From Membranipora membranacea (lineage: Eukaryota; Bryozoa; Gymnolaemata; Cheilostomatida; Membraniporidae), in assembly GCA_914767715.1 (NCBI GenBank), contig OU612068.1:6386001-6450000 (forward strand): a stretch of DNA of 64,000 bases. Reading direction: 5' to 3'. The notes beneath the pieces are model-generated. The model searched no databases and was not told the origin of the DNA. It worked only from the letters and a program-made list of their open reading frames with translations. Made by a program: the position numbers and the translations under genes. Of this stretch, positions 1 through 13,057 are shown piece by piece (position 1 is the first letter of the stretch; the number at the start of each line of letters is the position of its first letter).

Positions 1-1321
1 AGTTTCCATTCAATATTCATTCAAAAAATGCCTGGAACTTCTACATACATGGCATATATTGTTGATGTAACATGCATCTACAGCTTGCACACTTGGAGCT
101 GCCCACGTTTTTGTACTTCTCTGTGTAATAGAATGTCCGTGTATCTGATAGCTTACAAACATACAGCCAATTCATACAACAACAAAGACAGACTACTAGG
201 CTTAGTAGTTGCCCTAACTAAAAAAGTTAAGCCTTAAGGGCAAGGACAGGAGTCCTTGGTTGGTTGTTAGGGTTAGTGGTAGCTAGTAGATAAATAGAAT
301 AGAGTAGTATTAGTAGAAGCAGAGGACTAGCAAGACAAATTCTCTTTGGTTGCATACTACTTCTATCCTATTACACCTAGTAAGCACGTTGAATCACTGG
401 GAACTCTGTCTCTATCTTGTCCTGACTAGGTTTACTTTATTGTTCTACTGTTAATAAAAACAGGACAGACTGAGACTGTCTGTTGCCTATCTTATCTATC
501 CTGTCTCACTCCCATCATCATCTAATCATCACCATGCCTGGTTGATTCAAATTTCAATTTCATCTTCATTGTTCTGAAGGGGTTTTGGTAATTATAGGAT
601 TGGTAGTAACATTGATTGACGAATGAAAACTAAACAAAGGAGTTTCCATTATTATCTATCTAGATTTACAGTTGTATGCCCCCGACCGCTCCTATGTCAG
701 CTTAATAATGTTCAACGTCCTGCTTGTTGAAGAAAGACAGGCATACCTGAAACCAAGTACTGAAATGAAGATTCCGTGAACATGTCAATTTCATTGTCTG
801 AGCATCTGCATGGAATTGGCATAGCATAACAGTAGTTTGTTATATGCAACAATTTAAATGGTAGAACAACATTCGAATAAACATATCTCCAGATCGTTAG
901 TTTATGAGCACCACAGTATGGGAGACTTGCAGCTTACACAAGTGCGGGAATCTTATTTATAGTATCATATTGCAAACAACCTGAATATTTTAATCCCCCT
1001 GTGGTAACCCATGCTCCATCAGCATTCATCTTTGCAAGTTCTATCTCACACCAAACATCACAATCATCTGACCTACAAACTAATGCATGTGATCAAACAC
1101 CACAATTCACTGTCGGAATGTCGTCCAGTTCATTCCATCAAAAATGTTAAGATTTAAAAGTGTTGATATTATATATCAATTAAACTGTAAAGGAATGCCA
1201 AAGTGACATCCACGGTCCATACAATACCGCATAGTAATCATATATGTGATGTTGTATTTTAGATATCTGCTTGAGATTGATTATCGTGAAGTACTTTTAA
1301 CAGCAGGCACCAGAGAAAATC
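1..1321. other. Intergenic / upstream of Ran
   Basis: I see no convincing coding exon on either strand here. The sequence is AT-rich. The short reading frame near the left edge (28-237) has no recognisable similarity and no splice context. The last few hundred bases presumably contain the Ran promoter and 5' UTR, but I cannot place a TATA box or transcription start with any confidence. Confidence 0.5.
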
Positions 1322-3288
<1,967 letters not shown>

Positions 3289-4655
3289 ACTGATACATTG
3301 TTAGGGTAATTATCCTCTCTCGATACTTTCTACAGACTCCGTCTAAGGATAAGATACAGTCATCTCAGGCGTCTGCTCCTAACTTTCGCGCTTCTCTCCT
3401 TCATAACAACATCTTCTTATCACTATATTCTCCAATACCCCCTCTGTTTGTGCTTTTCATTGTAAATTGGCCTCTCAACCTCAACTCTTATAGCAATACT
3501 TTTACTCTTTTTATTAATGGATGAAACTAGAATATTTTGCAATTACCTGCTGAGCCATCATGTGCGCTGTTGAATTTACTATCAACATGGAATAATACTT
3601 TTTCTGTGAATGTGAAATATTTGTGAACTACTGTAACATATCCAGAATAGCTCTGCAACTGCTGTCAAATTGAACAGAATAAAATTCGTTGTCCAAATCA
3701 AGATAGTAGTTTAATTTTATTATGAAAGGTGGTGGACCAAGAGGTCCCGATGTTGAAATGGGACAATATAAGAGCAGAGCATGTGTGGATTTTGTTTTAT
3801 AATGAACTTCTCTGCAGTTTGCAAAAAGCTGGACATAGACATCGATAAATAGATGTCGACCCAGTATCTGCATTAATGAGTGAAGTTACGTTCAAGTTAA
3901 GTGACGACAAGGATTGGAAATGGTAGCAGGGGTGTGTGGCAGAAACCGTCCCAAGCTCCATGATGGTAGCAATAAGGTTGCTAAGGTACAGTCAGATGGA
4001 GCTGTTCTCTCATTGCTATGCAGCAAAACAGATGCCCTCTACCAGTTGGGTAATTGGCCAATACTTTCAGTTAGTCAATCTGATTTCTTGACTGTACCGC
4101 TGATTATGATAATAAAAATTGATCATCGTCTCCTAAGGGCGGTAAGGTTTGTAACTCATCCTATTTCTTTGCTGTCAGTAGATCTATTCGTGAGGCCACT
4201 GTGAAAAAGTGGATCCGAGTAGCAGTGTTTGAGGATGAGAACTTGACTGATTCCAATAATATAAGAAACATCCGACTTGCTATATATAACTTTCTCATTA
4301 CAGATCAGACATGCTGAATCTTTATACACCAAGCTTGTGACTATACAAGTAATCCATATGAGATCAGATCTTTTCTCACACTTGAAAATATATTTTGAGC
4401 ATTAGTGTTCTCTTAGAACACACTTCTAATCTGTGAGCGTTGCTGTCAATAAATTCCAATAGGTGATAGCTAACAAAAGATAGCTAACACGATTTTACTT
4501 GATGGTTAATAACAGGCTTTGGTGCGATCAAGATAATAAATGCTGATGTGCTGTTCCATAGAATGGTACTGATTGGTTCAGTGGTCTGTTCATTTGGAGC
4601 CAAAACTCAGAAACTAAATGATCCCATAATGTTGCAGTTAGGATAATCTTATACT
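3289..4655. other. Ran 3' UTR and intergenic DNA
   Basis: This stretch follows the Ran stop codon. It contains a plausible polyadenylation hexamer (AATAAA near 3677) and otherwise AT-rich sequence. I see no coding exon or repeat that I can name. Reading frames of 80-97 codons in it lack similarity and splice context. Confidence 0.45.
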
Positions 4656-4660
4656 GTTTC

Positions 4661-5152
4661 TGTAGCGGCCGAGATATCGAAGAAGTTTGGAGTTTACTAA
4701 CACATTGGGGTTTATTCCGTTGAGATTTAAAACTGCAAGAAAATAGTGTGAACATATTACACAAAGAAAGAAAAATAGCATTAATATGCTTAACATCAAA
4801 TAATGTATCAGATACCATCATGATAACATCAAGGAAATGTATGGAAAGTAATCTCTACACCAATATATAGCAATGTCACGTAATTAATAATTACCTATTG
4901 GCTCCTATGATTTCTCGGCAGCAAATGTATCTGGTATGCGTATGATTTGTCTCTGTATATATGATTACAACAAATAATATCTATGAATACAACAATGCAT
5001 CTATGTCTCTCTGACTCACTTTCTAGAGTGAATTCCCTATATTTTGGGTCTAAGCGCTAACAATAGAAAATATGATAATGAGCGTAGCTTCGTAGCTTAC
5101 AAATTAATAGCTTTGCATAAAGCCTACTGCAGGGTGCATTCCTGCCGTTACA
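4661..5152 (-). repeat. 3' LTR (492 bp) of the BEL/Pao-type element
   Basis: Long terminal repeat bounded by TGTA...TACA, with imperfect terminal inversion (TGTAGCGG / CCGTTACA on the plus strand). Reading by eye against the copy at 6482-6973 I find no difference. The gag reading frame runs into this LTR and terminates inside it at 5104. Confidence 0.9.
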
Positions 5153-6459
5153 CTCCCCGCCAAAGCACGGTAGTGGTTTCCATAATATCTATGTATGAAA
5201 GGGAACTGACGAGACGAAATATCATATGAGGGCGGGAACGTCTGGATATACAATTGTTGTTTTCCCGCATATATTCTATCGCTTATGTATTGCAGTTGAT
5301 CACTATTGGAGTGCTGACTGTTTGAATTATGGTTTCTATGTTTATCCTGGATTGGGGACTCTGGTTGTATTGGACTCTCATATTTGACTTCTGTTTGTGT
5401 GTTGCCAGCTTGTAGAGCGGCTTTGACAATCGATTTATCAGACCCTTTGGACTGATAATATGGTACCTTTCTATGTAAGCTTGATGGGTGGCGTTTATGG
5501 CAGATTGAACATTTTGATGGTGCTTCGCAGTCCTTTGATAAGTGCCCATGCTCAAGACAGCTGAAGCAAAGTCCTCTTGTGGTTATATAATGTTTCTGTT
5601 CTTTGGTTGATAGGCCTTGAAAGTTGTCACACATCTGTATATTATGTGACTCCAATGAACAATATGTGCATTCGCTATCATCACTACTATCTAGTGATGA
5701 TTGAGACTGAGGTGATTGAGACTGTGGTGATTGAAACTGTGGTGATTGAGACGGTGGTGATTGAGACTGTGGTGATTGAGACTGTGGTGATTCAGGCTGT
5801 TGTGTAGGTGTAGGTATCAGTGTATTGAGAATGTCATTTATTGGATGACACAAGGTATATGCCTTTAGTTTGAGGAAACTGTGTAGTTCAAGGAAACTGG
5901 GTTGTTTGTCTTCTCCGTATTTCTCCTGATATTCAACAATCTTCTCTGCCCATTCATAACGAATGCACCATGGAAGTTTCACAATGATCTTTTCTAGCAT
6001 GAAGAAGGGGCAGTCCAAATTCAGAATGCTCTTATGGACCTTTTCCATAACCATATGAATAGTAAGCAGGAAGCGAACAAATTGCCTCAAAGCCGGACCA
6101 TCATTCTTTTGAATATATTCCCAGTCAATAAGCCTTTGGCGATAACAGTTAACCAGCAGATAAGGATTTCCAAATTGTTCCTTTAGTTCCGAGATAGCTG
6201 CTTCATAGCATTTCGAAGTGCAGGCTATGAAGTAACCTTTTATAGCGTCTTGGGCTTCCCCTGTAGTGTATCGCTCCAAATACAACAGGCGCTCGATCGG
6301 ATCAGAAATCTCACTTTCGATCAGTAGGCAGAAGGATGTCAGCCATTTATGGAAAGTTTCTGGGTTACCATCGTATGTTGCAGGTTCTATAGATGGGGTT
6401 TTCTTTGCACAAGGATTCCTGTGGGTTGGTGCATCCATCTTCAAAAGCCAAGTATCCAT
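5104..6459 (-). CDS. Gag polyprotein, BEL/Pao type (451 codons, no pol)
   Basis: Structural protein of an LTR retrotransposon. The N-terminal ~220 residues resemble the DUF1759 / BEL-Pao gag core (pattern 'YDGNPETFHKWLTSF', then repeated Leu/Trp-rich helices). A Ser-Pro-Gln rich tandem stretch follows (encoded at about 5690-5800), and then three zinc-binding knuckles: two CX2CX4HX4C and one CX2CX3HX4H, a combination typical of BEL/Pao gag. The frame is uninterrupted. Its start lies only 22 nt from the end of the upstream LTR, and its stop lies within the downstream LTR. No protease or pol motif follows, so the product could at most assemble particles using enzymes supplied by another element. 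The gag core is a family-level match made by eye. Confidence 0.85.
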   Translation of the reverse strand: MDTWLLKMDAPTHRNPCAKKTPSIEPATYDGNPETFHKWLTSFCLLIESEISDPIERLLYLERYTTGEAQDAIKGYFIACTSKCYEAAISELKEQFGNPYLLVNCYRQRLIDWEYIQKNDGPALRQFVRFLLTIHMVMEKVHKSILNLDCPFFMLEKIIVKLPWCIRYEWAEKIVEYQEKYGEDKQPSFLELHSFLKLKAYTLCHPINDILNTLIPTPTQQPESPQSQSPQSQSPPSQSPQFQSPQSQSPQSQSSLDSSDDSECTYCSLESHNIQMCDNFQGLSTKEQKHYITTRGLCFSCLEHGHLSKDCEAPSKCSICHKRHPSSLHRKVPYYQSKGSDKSIVKAALQAGNTQTEVKYESPIQPESPIQDKHRNHNSNSQHSNSDQLQYISDRIYAGKQQLYIQTFPPSYDISSRQFPFIHRYYGNHYRALAGSVTAGMHPAVGFMQSY

Positions 6460-6481
6460 GCGGTGATAGGAATAGTTTTAC

Positions 6482-6973
6482 TGTAGCGGCCGAGATATCG
6501 AAGAAGTTTGGAGTTTACTAACACATTGGGGTTTATTCCGTTGAGATTTAAAACTGCAAGAAAATAGTGTGAACATATTACACAAAGAAAGAAAAATAGC
6601 ATTAATATGCTTAACATCAAATAATGTATCAGATACCATCATGATAACATCAAGGAAATGTATGGAAAGTAATCTCTACACCAATATATAGCAATGTCAC
6701 GTAATTAATAATTACCTATTGGCTCCTATGATTTCTCGGCAGCAAATGTATCTGGTATGCGTATGATTTGTCTCTGTATATATGATTACAACAAATAATA
6801 TCTATGAATACAACAATGCATCTATGTCTCTCTGACTCACTTTCTAGAGTGAATTCCCTATATTTTGGGTCTAAGCGCTAACAATAGAAAATATGATAAT
6901 GAGCGTAGCTTCGTAGCTTACAAATTAATAGCTTTGCATAAAGCCTACTGCAGGGTGCATTCCTGCCGTTACA
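6482..6973 (-). repeat. 5' LTR (492 bp) of the BEL/Pao-type element
   Basis: Second long terminal repeat, apparently identical to 4661-5152. In minus orientation it is the promoter-bearing LTR. Identity of the two copies implies that the insertion is young, since LTRs are identical at integration. Confidence 0.9.
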
Positions 6974-7123
6974 GTTTCCATTTTTATGCAGTCAAGCCAT
7001 ACTATACATGGTATTTTCATGAAACTGGTCTGAAGGTTTTTGACGTATATATAACTTTATTATCAATAATGAAACACTTAAAAATAATTCAATAACAGAA
7101 GCGCATAATACAATAAAAAAAAA

Positions 7124-10100
7124 TCAAAACCTGCCTTTCCTTTTCCTGCCTGTGTATTTGGAGTCTGTTCGCACGTCTCTAAAAAAGATAGAAGAAAAAG
7201 TGTTGCATGCCAGCTATAACTCCTGCAGATGAAGTAGAAGTTTGTATCACTGTCCATTTTGTTCAGAACAAAATAATCAGTCGCAACAATTTTTTTTCAG
7301 TCAGACATTTTTTTTATCTGTTGCATACTGCATCACACTAATATCGAGCATAAACCAATAGTGAGTTTAACTCGCTCATCCTGTCCAATCAAACAATGTT
7401 TGAGAAAAGCTTCAGGGAGGTTTTTCAATTAGGATAAGCAATACTATCACATCGCTCACATCTATCGCTCACTTGGTCTTTCAGTAAGATAAATTTGTTT
7501 CCAATTCACTCACTAAGGATATATATAGTTCAATACGACTGAGATGGCCTCTCAGTCCATGGTAGACAATGTCAAACAATAAATGAATACATACTTTCCC
7601 TGACGTCGACCTCTCTCCTTTTTATCCTGAATCCATTGCTTAGATTTCTTCAGTGGTTTCCTCTCTCTGGCTCCCCTGAACTTTGCTCTGTTCAAATTGT
7701 AAAATTATAGGATGTTACACCACTATAACAACTATTCTTATCAAGAAAATACCATAAGCCATAGCTAGGAGTACTTCTTGGTCATAATAGGAGTACAGAT
7801 GTTGATGCTAGTGGATAAGTATAATATATGTACATTGTTATTTTGAATCTAAACAAGTACCACCGCCTTCTCATTTCCCTTGGATATTTTTTCAATGATT
7901 AATTTCAGTAAAATCAATAACATTCATCTTATCATGAGTTTTTGTGTAATGCATTGTTTCTGTTTTAGATTAATACACCCCCAGACACCTACCTTTTATT
8001 TTCATATTTGACAGTTTTTTCTTCTTGAGTTTCACCTGTACCCAAAGCTTTGGGTAAAGCCTTAGGAGCACCACCAGTAAACAAGCAGAGATACATTCTA
8101 CAAAACCACATGAAGTGACACTGTTAGCATAATTCATGACCGTAAAGTAATTCTGTTTTAAAGAGTTAGACTAAATATGTGTATTATTATATATAAGTCT
8201 GTGCTGTGGGAATGACACTCCTGTCCATCACTATTCATAACACCTCTAGGCAAAAATCAGTATATATTTTTCAAAATAGTCCTCCTTGCAACTAGATAGG
8301 GCTTGTGTAAGGAGCTCTGTACAAGTGAAAACTTCTATAAGTGAATAACTGTGAAAATCAATAACATGTTTTACCAACAGCTATCAATCCTATAATCCTG
8401 GTAATAGTTAGAGAGTTGTTCCCTCATTGAACCACAAATAAAAAGGAGCACAACTTCAAATTAGATAAGCAATCTAATATAAATATAGTATATGAATTTG
8501 AATCTCGCAGTACTCGACATAGTAATTATAAAAATATCAGGACCATTGCATAAGTTTCTTACTTTTTAGCCTTTGAACTGTGAGGATAATCAATGACAAG
8601 GCCACCAGAAAATCCTGCCTTCATAGCCTGCTGTGTCAGTAATTCTAGCTGTAAAATAAGTCAATGTGTATTATACAGTGCGTATAACATGGATGAGATT
8701 GCATCTGGGTTTGATAAGGGAAGACCTAAAATTAGACGTAGCGATACTCTTGGAGCTGAGCCCTCAATATCACCTTATTACAGATTTAATCATGTATTAT
8801 CCTTCAATGAGACTAACTCTTTGAAATTCATTCACTGAAATAAAATAATTCAACTAATACAAGCTTAAGCGATAAAGAATTCGAGGAGACTGTAATTGGG
8901 ATTGTTCCCCAAGCAAGGAACGCTCAGATAACATCTTCAACAGTTTTGAACTGAAAAACCCCCTCGATAGTCTTCCACATAATATTAAATTCAGATAAAG
9001 ACATCCTATTACACACACAGCTATGTGTCAGGGTATGAAAATATATCATAGGTATGCTGATCACTTACCTGCTGGCTATTTTCTGGATATAATTGAAAAA
9101 CGGCTCTTCCACCTCTGCACTAAAATCAGAGGGGAGATTGTGATTGTTAGAACAAACATGATTATTACAATGACAGTTCTTTAAAAATTTTGTTGCTGGT
9201 TCGAAGACATGACGATAATACAAGGGTTTCCAATGAATGAAATATGATCGCTTTTACCAGAGTGTTGCCAACGGGCTAAATGTGTGATAAACACTTTCCT
9301 AGTTGTAGCAATGAGATGTGTAGAGACAACATAGAATTAAACTGAAATATAATACCACAGGTTTTCTACTACAATATAACACTTTCACTGGATTGTTTAT
9401 GAAAGGAAATTATAATTGTAAGCTGGTTAGCAGGAAAAGCGCTGAAAATCATTATGGTTAATTAAACCAAGGCATAAATTGGAATTAACCTACCAAGGAA
9501 GCATAAAGAGTGGTGAAGAAGGTATTCATTCTTTTTCCGGGTTTATGTGATTTCTTGTCCGCGTTGCATAACCATTGCAGGGCTGATATGCTGTAATATA
9601 GAGTAATAAATCTGTTCTGTATGTTCTATCAAAAGCTTCAACTTTGATAAATATCATCAAATTGAGAATTGTCTGCACCTAACTTTTGTAATAGAGGACA
9701 ACTTCGAACATAAAACAATTATTTTTCTAAGAAATCCTCTTATTTTTGTGCATGTCTTCTACATAAGACATTGTCTACCATATATACTACAAAAAGTAGT
9801 AAGAAGCTTCCCTCTAATTCAAGACTCAGTTTTTGGATGATACCTTAAACAGCAACTGTGCTTAGGAGAAACTCAGAAGTTTTCCAATTTCATGGACTTT
9901 ACTTTCAGGTGCCACCTGATAGACCACCGACTTTTTTTACTGACGGCAAGCGAATAACAATCTGTTTGATTCAACCCTAAAAAAAATTACCTGGGCCTCT
10001 TTTCAAGAAATTGAGAGATGGCCATTAGTTCATTGTCTTACAGCTAAAAAGGTGGTAAAAGGCTAAATACAGCTAAATTTAGTTCCTCATATCATCAAAG

Positions 10101-12166
10101 TCTAGTCCTAAAGCACAAGATTATACCTGGGAGGTTATCTGAGCTCACAACTAACCTGATACAGCCATCGAATGTTCCGGCTCTAAAAGGCATACCCTGT
10201 CCCATATCACTGAGTAGAGTATCACCTTCTATTCCTCTCTCGTGTGCCACGTCCAGCATACTATCACTTATATCTACACCTACCCAGTAGTGCCCGTGTT
10301 CCGTAAGTGTGTCTCCTACAAATAATCATCAAACAAAACTGAGAATATACTACAACCCCATCAGCTTGTCTTGTACTGAATGACCAGAACATGCAGCACA
10401 TACCCTGTCCCTTACTGGTGTATACAGAGCACAATAACTGACTATAGCATATTCTGATATTTAGTTTCACATGTCATATGCCCCATCCTGTTATTGATCT
10501 TTTTAAATGATCTAATAAGATCTGCGCGGAATATATATTATTATTTGCAGAAGACACTAATACTTTCTGCTCAGACCCTCCAACATTGACAGAAAATATC
10601 TGTAACGTCGTGGTGCATAGCAAATCGCCTCATACTAAACACCAACAAAACTTTCCAGGTAATTTTTGAAGCCCCCAATAAAATTTTCAGAACGATGATC
10701 TTTATCTTCAAGAAACCTCTATAACACTTTTTTTTTTACTCACACACAATATATGACCTGGAATTTTGGGGCAACATAGCTCAATGTGATCTTAACCAAG
10801 TTATCTTACTTCACAAAGCAGTTTTGCGTATAATTTTAAAAATCCCTCCACCTAAACCTGTTTCAACAAATTTCAAAATACCTAAAATAATGCCAAATTT
10901 CTAAAACAGGTCCATGAGAAGGAAATTACTCCAAAATCCCATATGAAAAACACGTCAACAATTGTCCAACCTCTTAGCGCCAACAACTGCTGAGGGGAAA
11001 AGTCGCTGCTGGCTAAAGGGGTACAGTTATTCAACAGCTATCTTATGGGAGAGGAGGGGGTCGGGCCTTCTGGTCTGCAGGATCGACTGGCGGGGGCTTT
11101 GTGAGAGGGTGGTGGCATCGGTGGTTTGGGTTCCCCTCGTTATCTGGGCGAACCAGGGTGGTAACAGTTTTCTTATATAAGGTGGTTGCCACTCTAATCT
11201 AGGCTCTCATGCATGGACTAACAGACCACACCGCTGCATTTTTTATCATTTTTCAAATAATTTAATCAATTATCATTTAGTTATTGCATAAACCTAATAA
11301 AAAAAAATATTAATGCTAGAAAATGAGATAATAAGAACCTATCAACACAGGCATAACACTAGGGATAGCAGGACTGTTACTGTTGGCCGGCACATTGCTT
11401 TAGACTGCCACACCCTCTCCTGTGAATGACCACAAAGGTATCTGACTATGAATTTCTACTCTTACCACTCAGACCAGAGCCGCAGCCTACATCCAGTACA
11501 AAGCATGGTGTGTCTTCAGGTAGAGCTAGTAATTCTATAGCTCTCTCAGATAACTGGGACTGTATCTCAATCATACGAGAGCTACAAAGATATGACATGA
11601 GGTGAACTTGTATTAATGTTGTGGCCCTGTCTATCATTTAAAATTACTCTTTATTCGTTTAGAATTTTAATTACTTACTAGTCACTGAATGAGTTCTTCT
11701 ACATCAATTCAATTGAATGAGGTTAAAAATTATCAAAAGAAAAATCCATCCAATCCATAGCAACAACTACAAGTCAAATGTTATTCATTTTAAGCAGCAG
11801 TTCATCCATGATGGCCATATTAAATGCATCTCTCAGCAGACATGGTTCTAGTAACCTTGTGGAATCCAAATATTGACATGTCATGTACTACTGAATAATA
11901 ACTATTTAAATTATTTAGCCTACATACAAGTAACAATACATACATACATAATACATGTTGTTGTTGATGCACAGCAGGTGACTTACTTGGATGTGTATTT
12001 TCTGGCTTCACTTTCATTGTAGAACTAAAACATAAAGAGAAAATGTGTATGTAAGCATCTCATCTGATAAGGAAACTATAATCACATAGGAATTGACTTA
12101 TACCTGGCTATCACTTACTATCTCTGGGGGAGCTGTATGCTCTGGTCTTCTTGTTGAACTAGCCAT
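7124..12166 (-). CDS. BUD23: 18S rRNA (guanine-N7)-methyltransferase BUD23, 10 coding exons
   Basis: SAM-dependent enzyme that methylates a guanine of 18S rRNA with its partner TRMT112 during small-subunit maturation in the nucleus. Exons in coding order: 12166-12119, 12024-11987, 11581-11466, 10315-10156, 9590-9494, 9119-9069, 8648-8563, 8097-7993, 7687-7595 and 7178-7124. All borders are GT/AG and all phases agree, giving 282 residues (human 281). Key motifs: [11 protein letters not shown] at the N-terminus, SAM motif [13 protein letters not shown] (about residues 57-68), [19 protein letters not shown], the conserved [10 protein letters not shown] segment, and a Lys/Arg-rich C-terminal tail ending KRKGRF that resembles a nuclear localisation signal. 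A minus-strand AATAAA lies about 63 nt past the stop (plus 7056-7061). A dead LINE fragment sits in intron 3. The gene is head-to-head with CFAP251. Confidence 0.96.
10590..10900 (+). pseudogene. Decayed LINE reverse-transcriptase tail in BUD23 intron 3
   Basis: Two short plus-strand frames match the end of a non-LTR retrotransposon reverse transcriptase. The first (from about 10611) reads [19 protein letters not shown], the 'W..N.L.LN..KT' block. The second (from about 10750) reads YDLEFWGN, followed after a gap by a Leu/Ile-rich helix, the 'Y..E.WG...L..I..LQK..R.I' block. They are separated by a stop and an internal deletion. The fragment lies antisense to BUD23 and has no coding potential today. 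Confidence 0.6.
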
Positions 12167-13057
12167 GCCTGCATTGATGTCCACAAAATCTTTGTTAGAG
12201 ATCAAAGTAAACAGGAAGTTAATTAAATGTCAAGGTCTCACACATGCGTATTGATGAGGTTGCTAGGGTTACAGATAAATTAAGATTGCTTCAAAGTGAA
12301 TAGGTAGGTATTACCAAGTGATTCAAAATTTCCTTCCATCATTTACTATCCCATAAGAGGCCATATTTGATATCTGATACAAGCAAGCTCATATAGGTGA
12401 GTTAATTCTCTTTTATTCATATCCTCAGATGGCCTTGCACCATGCCAGTGATGGAATTTGATTTGTTTTAAGCTTACAGATTATATATGTCATGTTCCTA
12501 TAAAATGTTAATAAGTCTACTAAGAATGAGTGTAGCAGAGTATTTGACATAAATATGACTGTACAGAACTCTTTTCCACTGGGTGTTTCACAAGCTATGA
12601 CTTGTCTGTCCATGCTATTTTTTGGGGACAAGCACAGGATGTACTTTGTCCTCTATATCTTAGTGCTTTTTATACTGTAGTTTACTTACTTAGTGAAGTT
12701 TTGACATCAAACTAGTACTTTCAATCAAGTACTATAATTTGTTAGTTGTAACCATCTACACAAAGAACAGGCTGACTGACTTCATGCTCCCTTAGAATAA
12801 GCAAGCCCGTGATTATTTTAAGTAAAGTTAAGGATAGCCGACTGATTGAAAGTTGCAGAAAGTTACGCTCAAGCTTCAGTCTTCCATGATGGAATATCTC
12901 AGACAACCAAAAGCTTAAAATTTAAACATTTATTCGTCTAACTGCGAGAGTGAGTGAGAGAACTATACTTATGGGGTTGGAACAAACAATAGAATAGAAA
13001 CACGTGGGTGTTATTTTGAATAATGTATCCTTTAATTTTTCTTCATTTATCTTAGGC
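12167..13057. promoter_or_regulatory. Divergent BUD23 / CFAP251 intergenic region
   Basis: About 890 bp separate the two start codons, which point away from each other. A 14-bp X-box-like motif lies at 12259-12272. The CFAP251 start codon sits 3 nt inside an exon preceded by a clear acceptor (tttatcttag, ending at 13055), so at least one non-coding leader exon is expected upstream. A good donor, AATAG followed by gtaggtatt, is present around 12300 and could end that leader. Promoter positions themselves are not visible. Confidence 0.5.
12259..12272 (+). promoter_or_regulatory. X-box-like (RFX) motif
   Basis: GTTGCTAGGGTTAC agrees with the 14-bp RFX X-box consensus RTYNYYATRRNRAC at all but two constrained positions. 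RFX factors control many ciliary genes in animals. The motif lies in the shared intergenic region upstream of the ciliary gene CFAP251, close to the likely leader exon. It could be a chance match. Confidence 0.35.

Larger units (their letters stand above)
4656..6978 (-). mobile_element. Gag-only LTR retroelement, BEL/Pao type, with target duplication
   Basis: A complete insertion unit in minus orientation. It consists of an LTR at 6482-6973, an internal region, and a second LTR at 4661-5152. The 5-bp direct repeat GTTTC flanks it at 4656-4660 and 6974-6978, as expected for LTR-integrase insertion. A purine tract (GGCGGGGAG on the minus strand, 5153-5161) abuts the downstream LTR, the right place for plus-strand priming. 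Only gag is present; protease, reverse transcriptase and integrase are absent, so the element is non-autonomous. It lies about 150 bp beyond the BUD23 stop codon, on the same strand. I could not identify a standard primer-binding site; the sequence next to the LTR does not start with TGG. Confidence 0.9.

Noticed and set aside
5577-5807. Plus-strand VIETVV repeat ORF
   Set aside because: It is the antisense of the Ser-Pro-Gln repeat in gag.
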